DNA from: Garcia nutans | Lineage: Eukaryota; Streptophyta; Magnoliopsida; Malpighiales; Euphorbiaceae | Reading direction: 5' to 3' | Length of the DNA stretch: 64,000 nt | Assembly: GCA_947685225.1 (NCBI GenBank) | Contig: CANTUV010000076.1 | Location: 2,790,001 to 2,854,000 of the forward strand | Shown here: piece after piece, positions 23,126-34,028 of the stretch | Numbering within the stretch: position 1 is the stretch's first letter | Layout: each line of letters opens with the position of its first letter | Translations under genes and position numbers: made by a program | Notes under the pieces: model-generated | The model's database searches: none | Seen by the model: only the letters and a program-made list of their open reading frames with translations | Told to the model about the DNA's origin: nothing

Positions 23126-23912
23126 CAGGGGCGAAGAGGGGCAAAATAATTCTTTTATAATTTTAGTTTTTTAGTCTTTTTATTTTTATTTTATTACTCG
23201 ATGTACTATTTATATATAATTTTTATTTTATAAATTTGTTAATTTATTAATAGGCCATATTTATCTATAAAAAAATTAAATTAATTAAAAAAATATTAAT
23301 ATATTTATGTATATATATTTTAAAATTTATCTGATGATATATAAAAATGAACGAAAGAAGAAAAATATTAAATTATAAATAGTCTCTTAATAAATAATTG
23401 AAGTTAAAATTATCACATAATAATATAGAAGTAAAAATAATAAAATTAAAATCTTAAACAAAAAAATTTTAAAAAAGGAAAATAAAAATAGATTTAAAAA
23501 TTTTAAAGATTTTAAGTTTATATTCTTTTTCATTTTTTATTCTTTTTATTGCACTTTAATTTTTTCTTAGTTATTTTTTTGAAAATTCTTTTTTATCTTT
23601 TTAATTCATTGAATGAGTTCAAATTAATTTAGTTAAAAAATTTATCATTTTGTAAATTTCTTTTTTCTTTCTCTTTTTTGCATTCAAAAATATTAATTTT
23701 TTTTTCAATTTGTTTATAAGAAAAATACTGCTTAGAAAAAAAAAATCTATTAGAATTTATTTTTATTTTTTTCTATAAGCTAAATTTTAAGAGGGGTAAA
23801 CAAAAAATTTTAAAACTTTTAATAAATTTTAAAATATATAAATATATATTATTTTAAAAAAAAAAAGAAGGGGGACAGTTGCCCCCTTCCATAATAAGTA
23901 GTTTCGCCCTTG
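23126..23912. mobile_element. non-autonomous hAT element with 8-bp target duplication
   Basis: A 787-bp AT-rich element without ORFs. The left end reads CAGGGGCGAAGAGGGGCAA; the right end, on the other strand, reads CAAGGGCGAAACTACTTATT and continues into a G-rich block. AAAATATC flanks both sides exactly (23118-23125 and 23913-23920), the 8-bp duplication expected for hAT. It is too long for a typical MITE and may be a deletion derivative. Confidence 0.8.
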
Positions 23913-23920
23913 AAAATATC

Positions 23921-26906
23921 TATTAAAATATAAAAAATCCATGAAAGCAGAAGCCATATCTTCATTTTCTGATATCGACTTAGATTTTTAGAAATGGACC
24001 ATTCTCATCATTTTTCATGTTTTTAAGTGCGTTTTGCGACTGTTTTTTGTTTATAAACAATTATGATACTTTCACTGCCCGAAATAAACTCAATAAAATA
24101 AATCGCATAAAATATCTCTGCACTGCGCTGTCAACAAATGTTTATTTTTCTTTTTTTTTTTGTCCACTCTTAAAATTATTTAGCTTTATCGCTAAATTGA
24201 GATATAATTAGTTCATTTTCAATTAAAATAGCAAAATCATTTATTCTTATACTTCTTCATAAACTATCAAAGATAAAAACAAAATAATAAAAATAACAAT
24301 ACAAGTCCATCAACCATAAAATGTTTAATTTCATGGTATTTACAACTGTATAGCGAAAGTTTTGAGATTCGATTTATCTATTTCTTTTTATAGTAAAAAG
24401 AATTTTATTAATTTAATAAATATTAAAGAAAAAGATTACTCATATTATATTATAGGATATTTTATAATATTATTTTGAATCATTTAGAGCATGTTTAAAA
24501 GATTTTAATTTATAATTTTAAATCTACTAAAAGTAAAATTTTATCTTATTATTCCGAATATTAAATTTATCAAATACCCCCCTTCCCCCATATATTCCAA
24601 AAAGGATGTTGCCTTTTTTTTATATAAATTTTAAAAAATAAAATTAATATATTAATAATTTATGTGTTTTCATTTTCTACCCTTATTAAAATAATAAATT
24701 ATTTCTAAATTTATTTTGAAAATAGTATAAACTATCATTAATTTTTTATTTAAAGTATGAATTTATTAAAGAGTAAAATAGAAAAAAAAATTAAATATAT
24801 ATTATAAATAAAAATGAATAATTATTTTAAAATATTTTAAGATAAAATAATGGACATTTTTTTTTTTTTTTGTGATGGAGGAAGTAATTCATGATAGTAG
24901 TTGGGAGATCAAGCAACAAGCTAATTTCCAACTGCTATACTAAACACGCCTTTAAAAAGACTTATTTACCTCATATCTTATTACTAATAAATAAATATAT
25001 ATAGTAATAAAATAGAGATTTCTTCAAAAACACATAAAATTAAAATTATTTTCAAAAGTACCCTTTGGCATTCAAAAATATTATTTTTTTTAACTTTCAA
25101 TTTTTTTAGAGATATACATCTAATATATATTTAACATACTAAAAATATAATGTATTCAGTGTATATATTTATTATATTAAAAATATATAAAAATGAAGAA
25201 ACGTTTTTGAAAAAAAAATGTATAATATCATTTTATCTAAAATAAATGTAATGAGCTGGATTCTTAATGCATATGCAAATGTATGCAAGTTTCATTTCCA
25301 TCACGAGACATTTAGTCTGCAAAATCAAATTGTGATTTTATTTTTCACTCGTAATATATTCACTAATACAAAAGATGAATTAAAAAGCATCATATAGTGT
25401 TTTCTTTTTTAATATCATTAAATTAAAAAATACATGTGACCAAAAAATTCTTTAATGGAAGTCAAGAAAGAAACGCGCAAGGCAGCACGAGTCTCGTGTA
25501 AAATGCGTTTGAGGTTAGTTATTTTTTTTTCACAAAATTTATTGACTTTGGTGTCAAAGTGTACATCGTTTTATTTCCTTCCGAAGAGATGTGCAAAAGA
25601 TTCCCGTTTAGTTAGGGAATTATTTTATAACCAGAAAATAGTATGAATATACACTAGTCAAATTTTAAATTTGACCAACCTAATCAATATTAATCGATCG
25701 AATTTTTTTTAAAATTTTTAAAAACCAATCTCTATTGGCCAGTTTAATTAAATTTAATCATTTTTTATCAATTTCAATTAGATTTATTCATATGATCGAC
25801 CGAATTAATTAAATTATGGTCAAATATGGAATTATGATATTTTTGCTCATCCTCGGATAATAGCATTTCATTACTTATATTATCATAGTAAAAATCACAT
25901 TATTAGTTTTTATAATAGTTTTCCTCATATTATTTTCTATTGGGACATTTTTTATTTATTTTCAATTTCAATTTTAAAACACAACTAACAAATATATATA
26001 AATTTTAATAATAGATCTTTCTTTTATAATTGAGAAACAAACTAAAAACTAAGCGGATAATTTTAGTTCTGCAACAAGCAAATAAAATAAGTTGAAGCAG
26101 ACCACGCTATCCAATAAATGCAAATAGAAACGCCTCCTTTCCAATAATATATATAACCTCATGCAACACGCAAAAACCTTAGTTAGATAATTAAACAGGA
26201 AAAATACATCTTCAGACTTATCACGTTGAACAAGCTTACTAAAACTAAACTATGTTATTATTTACCCAATCAGATGATTTAAACATTCAAGACATAGCAT
26301 TTAGAGAGTTAAATCTGGCATTTGGTCAAACGTACCATATGACACCACTTGCACTAGACCACAAGTTGTAAGTTCATGGATTTCAGGTTTAAGTTCAGCC
26401 TCCCTGAAGATCACGTACAATACACCAAAAATTAAGCCGGTTGAGGACTAAATCCAAAACAATATCAGAATTTTGATTAATTACAAACCAGAGAATTATA
26501 TTAATTACATGTTATTCACATAAGCAAATGATCTAGCCCCAACACTCTTCTTCATGAAATGGTAGACTAATCTAATCAAGGACACACATCCAGTGGTTTG
26601 AACTTTTTAAGTTTTAACACGCAAATTTCATACACCTCATGTTCGAATTACAATATGAGACAGGGTGAGAAGTTTTATATCAAGCGTTGATTACCACATG
26701 AAAATTTTTGTTTATAATAATGCATGGGCGATGTAATTATATGGAACGAGTACAATGATTTGACAGTTAATTGCAGTGATACAACACTAAATGCCACAAT
26801 CCCCATCACATACACGAGGGTGGGTCATGCTAGTTTTCTGCCTAACACACACAGCTCGGAAAGAATCTGCTTGAGCAGCCTACATGTTATATTATATACA
26901 TCATAT
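23921..26906. other. AT-rich intergenic stretch
   Basis: No gene supported. A/T homopolymer runs are frequent. From about 26100 on base composition is less extreme, but no exon could be assigned. Confidence 0.5.
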
Positions 26907-26988
26907 AAAAGGCCAGCCCGGTGCACGAATGTTCCCGCAATGAGCGGAGTCCGGAAAAGGGTCGGACCCATTAAGTCTTTGTATGCCA
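26907..26988 (-). mobile_element. truncated Au-like SINE
   Basis: On the minus strand this reads as the 3' half of the plant Au SINE family. Visible landmarks, in plus-strand order, are GGCCAGCCCGGTGCACGA, TTCCCGCAATG, GTCCGGAAAAGGGTCGGACC and a TATGCC remnant of the GTACGC block. The 5' tRNA-like part with A and B boxes is missing. Assignment is from memory of the family and should be checked by alignment. Confidence 0.55.
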
Positions 26989-28963
26989 AACAAATATTCA
27001 TAAACATAAACATGACCACACGTATGCTGGTGTGCATGAAAGTGGGATGTTTAGAGGATCATATAAGCCTGCACACTCCAATATATTGAAGATATAACCA
27101 TAAAAATATTGGAATAAAACATGGATATCATCCACGATACTGAATAAAAATGTCTCTTGACCCATTATGCCATACAGAGAAATACTAAGATAGCAGGCAG
27201 CCCTGTCCAAGTTTGTCCTCTCTGAACCCTCTTAGCGATAGGACTACATTCTATTGGAATTATCAATAATTTCATGACATCAATAAAGTGAATAGCAGAA
27301 ACAGATGGACAATTGTTTCAAATTATACAAAACAGTGTTTCAAAACCATATGGCCAATTGGGCAGGCAATTAAAGCATAGAGACAAAAGCTAGACCTTCA
27401 TCCGTCTGACCAATTACGTTTTTTTTATACCTCTGAATTATTGCAAGTAAAATGTTCAAGATTAAAAGAAAAAAAAAATGCAGTCCAACTTTTAGTTATC
27501 ACCGCAACAGGAAACTTCTTACTTATTAATGTCATGCTACAAATCAAAAGCAAATCCATGGGAAAAACAAGGCAAAAATCTTTTCCAACTTATGCTCACC
27601 GGGTGTTCTAATGTCAAATAGCTGGCTGCTGGGACAAAGCCACTTGAGAAACCTTCATCTAATATTTTCAAAATAGGAGGTTAGCAATTATCATGTCAAA
27701 GAGAGTCGGCCACAGGCCCTGTATTTAGTCTCTCAAGCCTGAATTGCTTGGAAGCATTGATAGATCAAACCCTTAAAGCTAATAACTCTTTAAGGCATAT
27801 CATTTGGGTAGTGTGGGCATTAAGAACTACCGCTATTTGTATAGCTTTAAACAGAAAAAGAACAAAGAAAGAAAATAAAATGATAAATCAAGGACAAGAA
27901 AAAGGGGGAAAAAGTATATGATTCTAAAGGAGAGGCAAAGAGTTCAAAAGTTGCACCTGAAATTCAACTTGCAAAAAAACCTCACCAGGCTCCAATGATG
28001 CACCATATAGTACGATAGACTATTATGGATTCAGCAATTCCTGAATCAAATCCAAAATCCTAAAGTAAATTATCAATAATCTTGCCTAACCACAGTATCA
28101 CCAAACCAGCACCCCCACTGCCCTCCCAAAATAGAGGAAGAAGAAAAAGAAAGTCTAGGACAAAAGACAGCTAAATCTCACTGCAGAAATCTACTTCAAT
28201 AAATGACTACTCAATTCCTCTGATCAAGTTCTCTGACTGTGTTGAGTGTTACACCTGAGCATGACAAGATAAATATGAGTCTCTTAAAGAAAATGGAAGA
28301 TCATAAATTGATATATAGGTCATGGATTCTCATAGTTTCCACTCACCCATCAATGACGGACACCACCATGCTACGGCATTTAAACAAGAATGAGCAAATA
28401 GGTATCGACAATCAAGCAAACCACTATCCAAGGTGATACAGTACAAAGCAAAATCTAAAAGTAAATAAATAAAATCCACTACTGCTTATAGAAGGCTAAA
28501 AAGAAGTAAGAAAGCCATTTATTCTTGATTTTTTTTTTGTGAAGGTATGTGTCTCTCATCAATTTAGGAAAAAACTTAAAACTACAAAATCTGACTCGAC
28601 TTGCACCACATTTTATATTCATAATACAACAAATTTAACATATGAAATTAAATTCTCTGATTTGTCACCTGAAATCACCTCAGCCAAATGCTCCTGTGAC
28701 ACTTTAGACTCCGTAGTCTGGACGTCCGCTTGTAATAATCATGCTGCTGCATTTTCCTCTCAAAGAAATTCATTGGACATCCATGCGTGGACGAGCTGAC
28801 TCTGCTATACTGCAGTATATTGGGAAAAAGGAAAACAAAACACACCGAATGGAAGCATTGCACCTCCTAATCCAGAACCTCTGATGAAATTTACAAGGTG
28901 AAATAGAGAACCCATGAGCTGATTGAGCTAATTGCACATCTCAAGCAACTTTCTCCTTGTACT
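26989..28963. other. non-coding region downstream of the DUF538 gene
   Basis: Composition is less AT-rich than the intergenic average, but both strands carry only short ORFs without protein-like features. It probably includes the 3' untranslated region of the DUF538 gene near its right end. Confidence 0.4.
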
Positions 28964-29760
28964 TTACAGATAACCCCTCTCAATCTCAAAATTCCCTTCA
29001 TCAAGTTGATATCTCAATTCCCCAAGTTGACTCTGCATACAGAGTGGAAAATTAAACCACAAAAAACACACAATTCGAGAAAATCACTTAATATAAAACT
29101 CCTCAATCTTAAATAAAACAAACAAATTACAGACATAATTACCATCCCCTAGAAGCAAAATAAAGATCGGAAATAAGACTCTAGAGTCTAGACCCATACA
29201 ATTTTGCACTTGTAGCAATAAACAGCAATAAGATCAAATACAAAAGAAATGAAGCTAACCTTAGACACGGCCTCAGTAATAACTCTCCCACTCTCAATAG
29301 CCTCCGTTTGGCCATCACGAACAGCCATACAATCCCTAGGAGTATCGAACAAAGAAAGCGGGAATTGCTTAGAAACAACACCAACATCAAAATAAATAAG
29401 CCCAGAACTTGGTACATCCACACGAATCCCTTTAACCGGAAACCACAAAAACAACTCTTGAGCTGAAATTCCCGATAAAGCTCCGATCTGGCCATAACTC
29501 AAAGTACCCGAAACATTCCTATCATAATGCAATTCACTCTCAAACTTAGCATTACAAGCCTGATCTAAGTGGACCTCAAAATGGCCCGTATCTTCAATTC
29601 TGAAATCCTTAACGCCCTTAGGGAGTAGGCCCATAGGAAGCCCATGTTCTTTTAGAACATCGTAAGCAGATAATTGATGAAGGTGATCCAATGAATTGAC
29701 ACTTGGGATTGAGAGAAGAATACTAATAGCAACTGAAAGAAAAAGCAATAAAGGAAGCAT
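28964..29760 (-). CDS. DUF538 family secreted protein (two exons)
   Basis: Exon 1 runs from 29760 to 29260 and exon 2 from 29032 to 28964. They join AAG|GTTAGC at 29259 to ATGCAG|AGT at 29033, phase 0, giving about 189 residues. The start MLPLLLFLSVAISILL was chosen because it opens a clean signal peptide; an in-frame ATG at 29838 would put 26 polar residues in front. After cleavage near VNSLDHLHQ comes the DUF538 domain: YDVLKEHGLPMGLLPKGV, a DTGHFEVHL strand, LSYGQIGALSGISAQELFLW, and a C-terminal beta region. Exon 2 encodes SQLGELRYQLDEGNFEIERG. DUF538 proteins are plant-specific, single-domain and of unclear biochemical role; secretion to the apoplast is inferred from the signal peptide. 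No break was seen. The exon 2 join is my own reading of splice sites. Confidence 0.85.
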
Positions 29761-29922
29761 TGTTTTTGGGAGGAAAGATTCTGTTTTTGTGCGTGTGGTT
29801 TTTAGTGTTAGCATGAATTTAATGGCGTAAGTCCACAAACACTTTGTTTGTTTCTGGTACTTGTTGCTGCCACTGATAATGGTGGTTTCTGTTTATTTAT
29901 TCACAGTGTGGTGAAATTACGG

Positions 29923-29931
29923 TTAGGGTTT
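29923..29931 (-). promoter_or_regulatory. telo-box in the DUF538 leader or promoter
   Basis: AAACCCTAA on the minus strand, about 165 bases upstream of the ATG. Telo-boxes are common in promoters and leaders of plant growth-related genes. Function here is inferred. Confidence 0.35.
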
Positions 29932-29946
29932 AAGAACTGTTAACGC

Positions 29947-29984
29947 TAGAGAGAGAGAGACAGACTGACAGAGAGACAGAGAGA
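29947..29984. repeat. GA/CT microsatellite upstream of DUF538 gene
   Basis: An interrupted (GA)n tract; on the gene strand it is a CT-rich leader-like stretch, common in plant 5' UTRs and core promoters. Confidence 0.6.
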
Positions 29985-30758
29985 TGAAGTGAAGATTTTA
30001 GAAGTAGAAGAAGACACAGGTGCTAGCTTGAGTACAGAGAGGATTTTAGAGGCTGATCAATTATTGGTGGTGATGATTTGGAGGAATCCTGTATAACCTA
30101 TCTTATTGTAGTTTAATCTGTTCTCCAATTGGGAAATAACACGTAAGTATCGGTGGTGGTGTTTTTGTAATTTAAACTGAGGTTCTTGGGTAATTAATAA
30201 GCTTAATTGGTGACGAACTAAATATATTTATTGAGTATTGGTGACGGAAGAAAGTGCGCTGGTGACGGTACGCGGCCGCATGGTATAGTATGGCCATTGA
30301 AGCTTGGACATCAGCAACAAAAATGAATGAATGTTAATCTACAAAACTAAAATAATCACATTTTTATCTCAAAAACAATATTTATATATTAATTTTTTTT
30401 ATAAAAAATATGCTTTCGACAACTGTATGTTTATTTTATTTAGATTTAAAAAAGACCATAATTAAAAAAAATAATTTTTTAAAATTTAGTTTACAAAAGG
30501 TAATTAAAAGTTTAAAAAAAATGTCAAAGAGTAAATTTGATAAATAACTCCAAACTCAATTTTCATAACGGGAATTATAATAAACCTCGTGTCATTATAA
30601 TATAAAATTTCAATTTTTCTCTCATTACTTTCATTTTAAGTTGTTTATTTAATTTTAGCAAAGCATTATTAGCTTCTTAATCTTAAACAAAACCCTCTAT
30701 ATAGCATTGGTTTACAAAAAAAAAACTTTAAATTAATTTGAAAAATAATACTAATATC
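29985..30758. other. upstream region of DUF538 gene and AT-rich spacer
   Basis: Nothing coding was seen. About 30250-30310 is unusually GC-rich for the window (GGTACGCGGCCGCATGG), then AT-rich DNA continues to the next element. Confidence 0.45.
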
Positions 30759-30895
30759 TATAGAAGGCTATATTTAAGAGAATTCTATCGTGTTTATTAT
30801 CTCATTATAATACAGTATATATAGTTGTACAAGACTTAAAGATAAATACAAAAGATAACTATGAAATACATAACAGCTAAGAACGTATCTGTACA
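30759..30895 (-). repeat. 3' LTR of split copia element
   Basis: 137 bp, direct repeat of 43736-43872 with four transitions. On the coding strand it starts TGTACAGATAC and ends in CTATA, so the 3' end is not canonical CA. Confidence 0.85.
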
Positions 30896-30902
30896 ATCCT
30901 TA

Positions 30903-32649
30903 TCATGCCCCCTCAATTCGTGCTTCTTTGGATGAAGACCGAATTGTTAAATGATACATGAGAGCTTGATGTCTTGTTTTTGAAAGAGGCTTGGTAAGTA
31001 TATCTGCTAATTGATCTTTAGAACAAATAAGCTTTACTTGAAGCTCCTTTTTCTGAACTTTATCACGGACAAAATGAAAATCTACTTCCAAATGTTTTGT
31101 TCGTGCATGAAAGATCGGATTTGCCGAGAGATATGTGGCTCCAATATTGTCACACCACAAATTTGGGATTTCTTTCGACTGATAACCAATGTCGCGTAGA
31201 AGGGCTTGTATCCAAGTGAGCTCAGCTGTAGCAAGACCCACAGCTCTGTATTCAGCTTCAGTTGAGGACCGTGCAACTGTTTGCTACTTCTTGGAATTCC
31301 AAGAAATGAGGTTACGTCCCATGAAAATGGCATATCCCGTGGTAGACTTTCGATCAGTCAGATTACTTGCCCAATCCGCGTTGGTGTATATATTTAAAGT
31401 GGTATTCAAAGATTTTTGAAAAAGAAGACCATGACTAATGGTTCCTTTTAAATACCTTAAAATACTTTTCAAGGAAATCCAATAATCTTCAGTTGGGGCT
31501 TGCAAATAGCGCGAGGCTTTGTGAACGGCAAAACAAACCTCTGGCCTTGTGAGACCAAGTTATTGAAGGCCACCGACGATACTACGATACAACGTAGGAT
31601 CAGAAAATAGCTTTGATTCAGTTTTAAGCAAACCAGCTTTTGAAGAAATAGGAGTCGAGAGACTCTTACAATCTGCCATTTTAGCTTTATGAAGAAGATC
31701 CATTATATACTTTTGTTGAGTTTACAAAAGTCCAGCAGCTGTCCAAGTTGCTTCCATACCCAAAAAATATTCTAGCTTTCCCAAATCTTTTAGCATAAAT
31801 TTGGATTTGAGAGAGGCAATTAAATGTTGAATAGTTTGTGAACTGGAACCTGTCAAAATTATATTATTCACATATACTAGAACAAAAATTATGACATTAC
31901 TGCTAGTATAATGAAATAATGATGGATCCGCAGGAGATACTCGAAAACCATGGTTAAGTAAGGCTGATTGTAGTTTGTTGTACCATTGGCATGGAGCTTG
32001 CCGTAGTCCGTATAAAGACCGTCGAAGTCGACAAACATAATCTGGTTTCTGTTTATCTTGGAACTCAGGTGGTTGTTCCATGAAAACCTCATCCTCTAAA
32101 TCACCATGAAGGAACGCATTTGAGACATCAAGTTGCTTGATCAACCAATCTTTAGACACAGCAATAGATAAGATAACCCGAATAGTAGTTGGCTTCACTA
32201 CTGGGGAGAATGTTTCAAAATAATCTATCCCTGGGTGTTGATGAAAACCCTTTGCAACAAGCCGAGCTTTATACCGCTCAATACTCCCATCTGATTTTTT
32301 GCTTAACCCGGAAAACCCATTTACATCCAATAACATTTTGAGCTTGTGAGCGAGGAACTAATTCCCATGTGCCTGTGTGAATCAAGGCATTCAATTCTTA
32401 GATCATTGCATCCCGCCAAAATGAATTTTTCATAGCTTGCGTATAGCATGTAGGAACTGAAATTTCAGATGCTATAGCAGTATGAGATTGTGGAGACCAT
32501 GGAGTTTTCGACTTCAAAGTACCAGTTTGCTGTCTTGTTATCATTTGGTGAGTTTTGCTTGGAGGAACATATACGGTTGACAAAGGGATAGGGCCAACAT
32601 CTGTTTGTGATTGAACCGTTTCTGTTGGTGAAGCCGAATCTATAACTGG
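30903..32649 (-). pseudogene. copia RT-RNaseH part, inactivated
   Basis: The downstream part of pol from the host copia element, left of the nested insertion. Reverse transcriptase is recognisable by RYKARLVAKGFHQHPGIDYF, QLDVSNAFLHGDLEDEVFM and YGLRQAPCQWY. The active-site motif reads YVNNI instead of YVDDI, so both catalytic aspartates are replaced by asparagine. RNase H follows with TNADWASNLTDRKSTTGYAI, the SSTEAEYRAVG block, LWCDNIGATYLSANPIFHAR and ADILTKPLSK. Stops interrupt it near 32398, after AAGLL (31722) and after WNSKK (31284), with further damage between. Not functional. Confidence 0.85.
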
Positions 32650-32654
32650 TAGTG

Positions 32655-34014
32655 TGATGGGTGTCGAAGCCACCAAAAATAAATAACCTGCTTTTCCTAA
32701 CAAATCAACACAAAAATATTGTAAATAGGGTGAGAAGGGTCGAACCCTGGAGACTAGCCTTGCCCAAGACTAACCAAAACCTGACCTGCTGTAATTTAAG
32801 AAAAATAAAATAAAACTAGGGGAATTATATTTATGAAAAATAAAATGAAATTAAGTTAAAGAAGTGATCAAGAACGAAATTAGGACAGCAAAAATAGTTA
32901 AAAACTTGAAACAATGAAAGACAAACTCAGTCAAAGGTAATTCGCGGTATGAAATTCATTTGGATTGATCATCGATTTCAAGATAGTTTTTCAACTCATT
33001 ATTGTAGACAAGTTATAGTGCAAAAAGGAACGTCCTCCCAACCAATTCTATCTTAGTATTAGATTATTAAGGTACGACCTAATAATAATCCCTAATTAAC
33101 TACCAACCCTAAGTACGACGAAGGACTTAGCCGTTAACATCGTTAAAAACTAGTAGAACCCTGCCCTAACCAACAGAAACTACGAGAATCCATTTAGATC
33201 AGATTATGTTTGCCCACAATATAACCCTAAGGCTTTGACGCAAATGAATTATATTGACTACCACTTTTACCAATTCGGATTAACAATTACGGATTAAACC
33301 TAATTGATTGGTTATGCAGAAACCTATTAGATGAATAACGGGCCCTGTTAAAACAAATAATAGATATCCACTATGGATGATTCTCACCCCAATAATCAAA
33401 GAGAAAACACAAATACGATATGAATCAAAAAGCAAAGATAAAGCACATTAAATCTCACAATCCATTAGAAAATCAACGTTGAATTAACCTTCGACTGAAA
33501 GAATGAATTTAGCCACGCATGGCCATGGAAAATACACCCAGATTCTATAAAAGTAATGTAAATTCGGAATAATCAAAGAGGAGGTAAAAAATGTCCTCCC
33601 AAAATCCTAAAAATAACTTAAATACTTAATAAAGGGTGGGGCCAACCTAATATAACAAAAAGACCCACTAAAAACTACTTAAATCCTATTACAAATCGGT
33701 TTAGAAATCCTCCAATACAACTAAATCGTATGGGCCCGCCACTTTAATTAAATCAGCCCGTTCAGGTCTGCCTGGCCGTTAGCCTTGGGCAAGGCTAAGG
33801 CATCTGCTGTCAATCTACCTCCACAAAGAAAATTCAGCTCCATGCCATTTTGCTCCAATACTTCCAATCAAACTCCAAATCAGCCTCTCTATTGCAAATC
33901 CACCATTCATGCCCAAAATAATAAAAACCAAGTAAAAGCTCTTCTTTTCAATATAAATAACATCGATTAAGCACAAAAACAAGGTAACAAATATGTCGGA
34001 TTTGCACCCTATCA
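32655..34014 (-). repeat. 3' LTR of nested Athila-like element
   Basis: 1360 bp, TGATGGG...CTATCA. About 35 differences from 39738-41096 by eye (roughly 2.5 percent), mostly transitions, plus a 1-base length difference. Confidence 0.92.
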
Positions 34015-34028
34015 AATATCCCAACACT
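34015..34028 (-). other. probable polypurine tract of Athila-like element
   Basis: On the minus strand GTGTTGGGATATT directly precedes the LTR start TGATAGGG. It is preceded by the GCTTGAGGACAAGCATGGG block common in this lineage. Confidence 0.5.

Noticed and set aside
24484..24955. Possible MITE (GAGCATGTTTA / TAAACACGCC)
   Set aside because: About ten bases of weak inverted match with no convincing flank duplication.
26724..27089. 121-residue ORF and overlapping minus ORFs
   Set aside because: No domain or signal; it reads through the SINE fragment.
28539..28799. 86-residue plus ORF near the DUF538 3' end
   Set aside because: Composition is not protein-like and it has no partner exon or motif.
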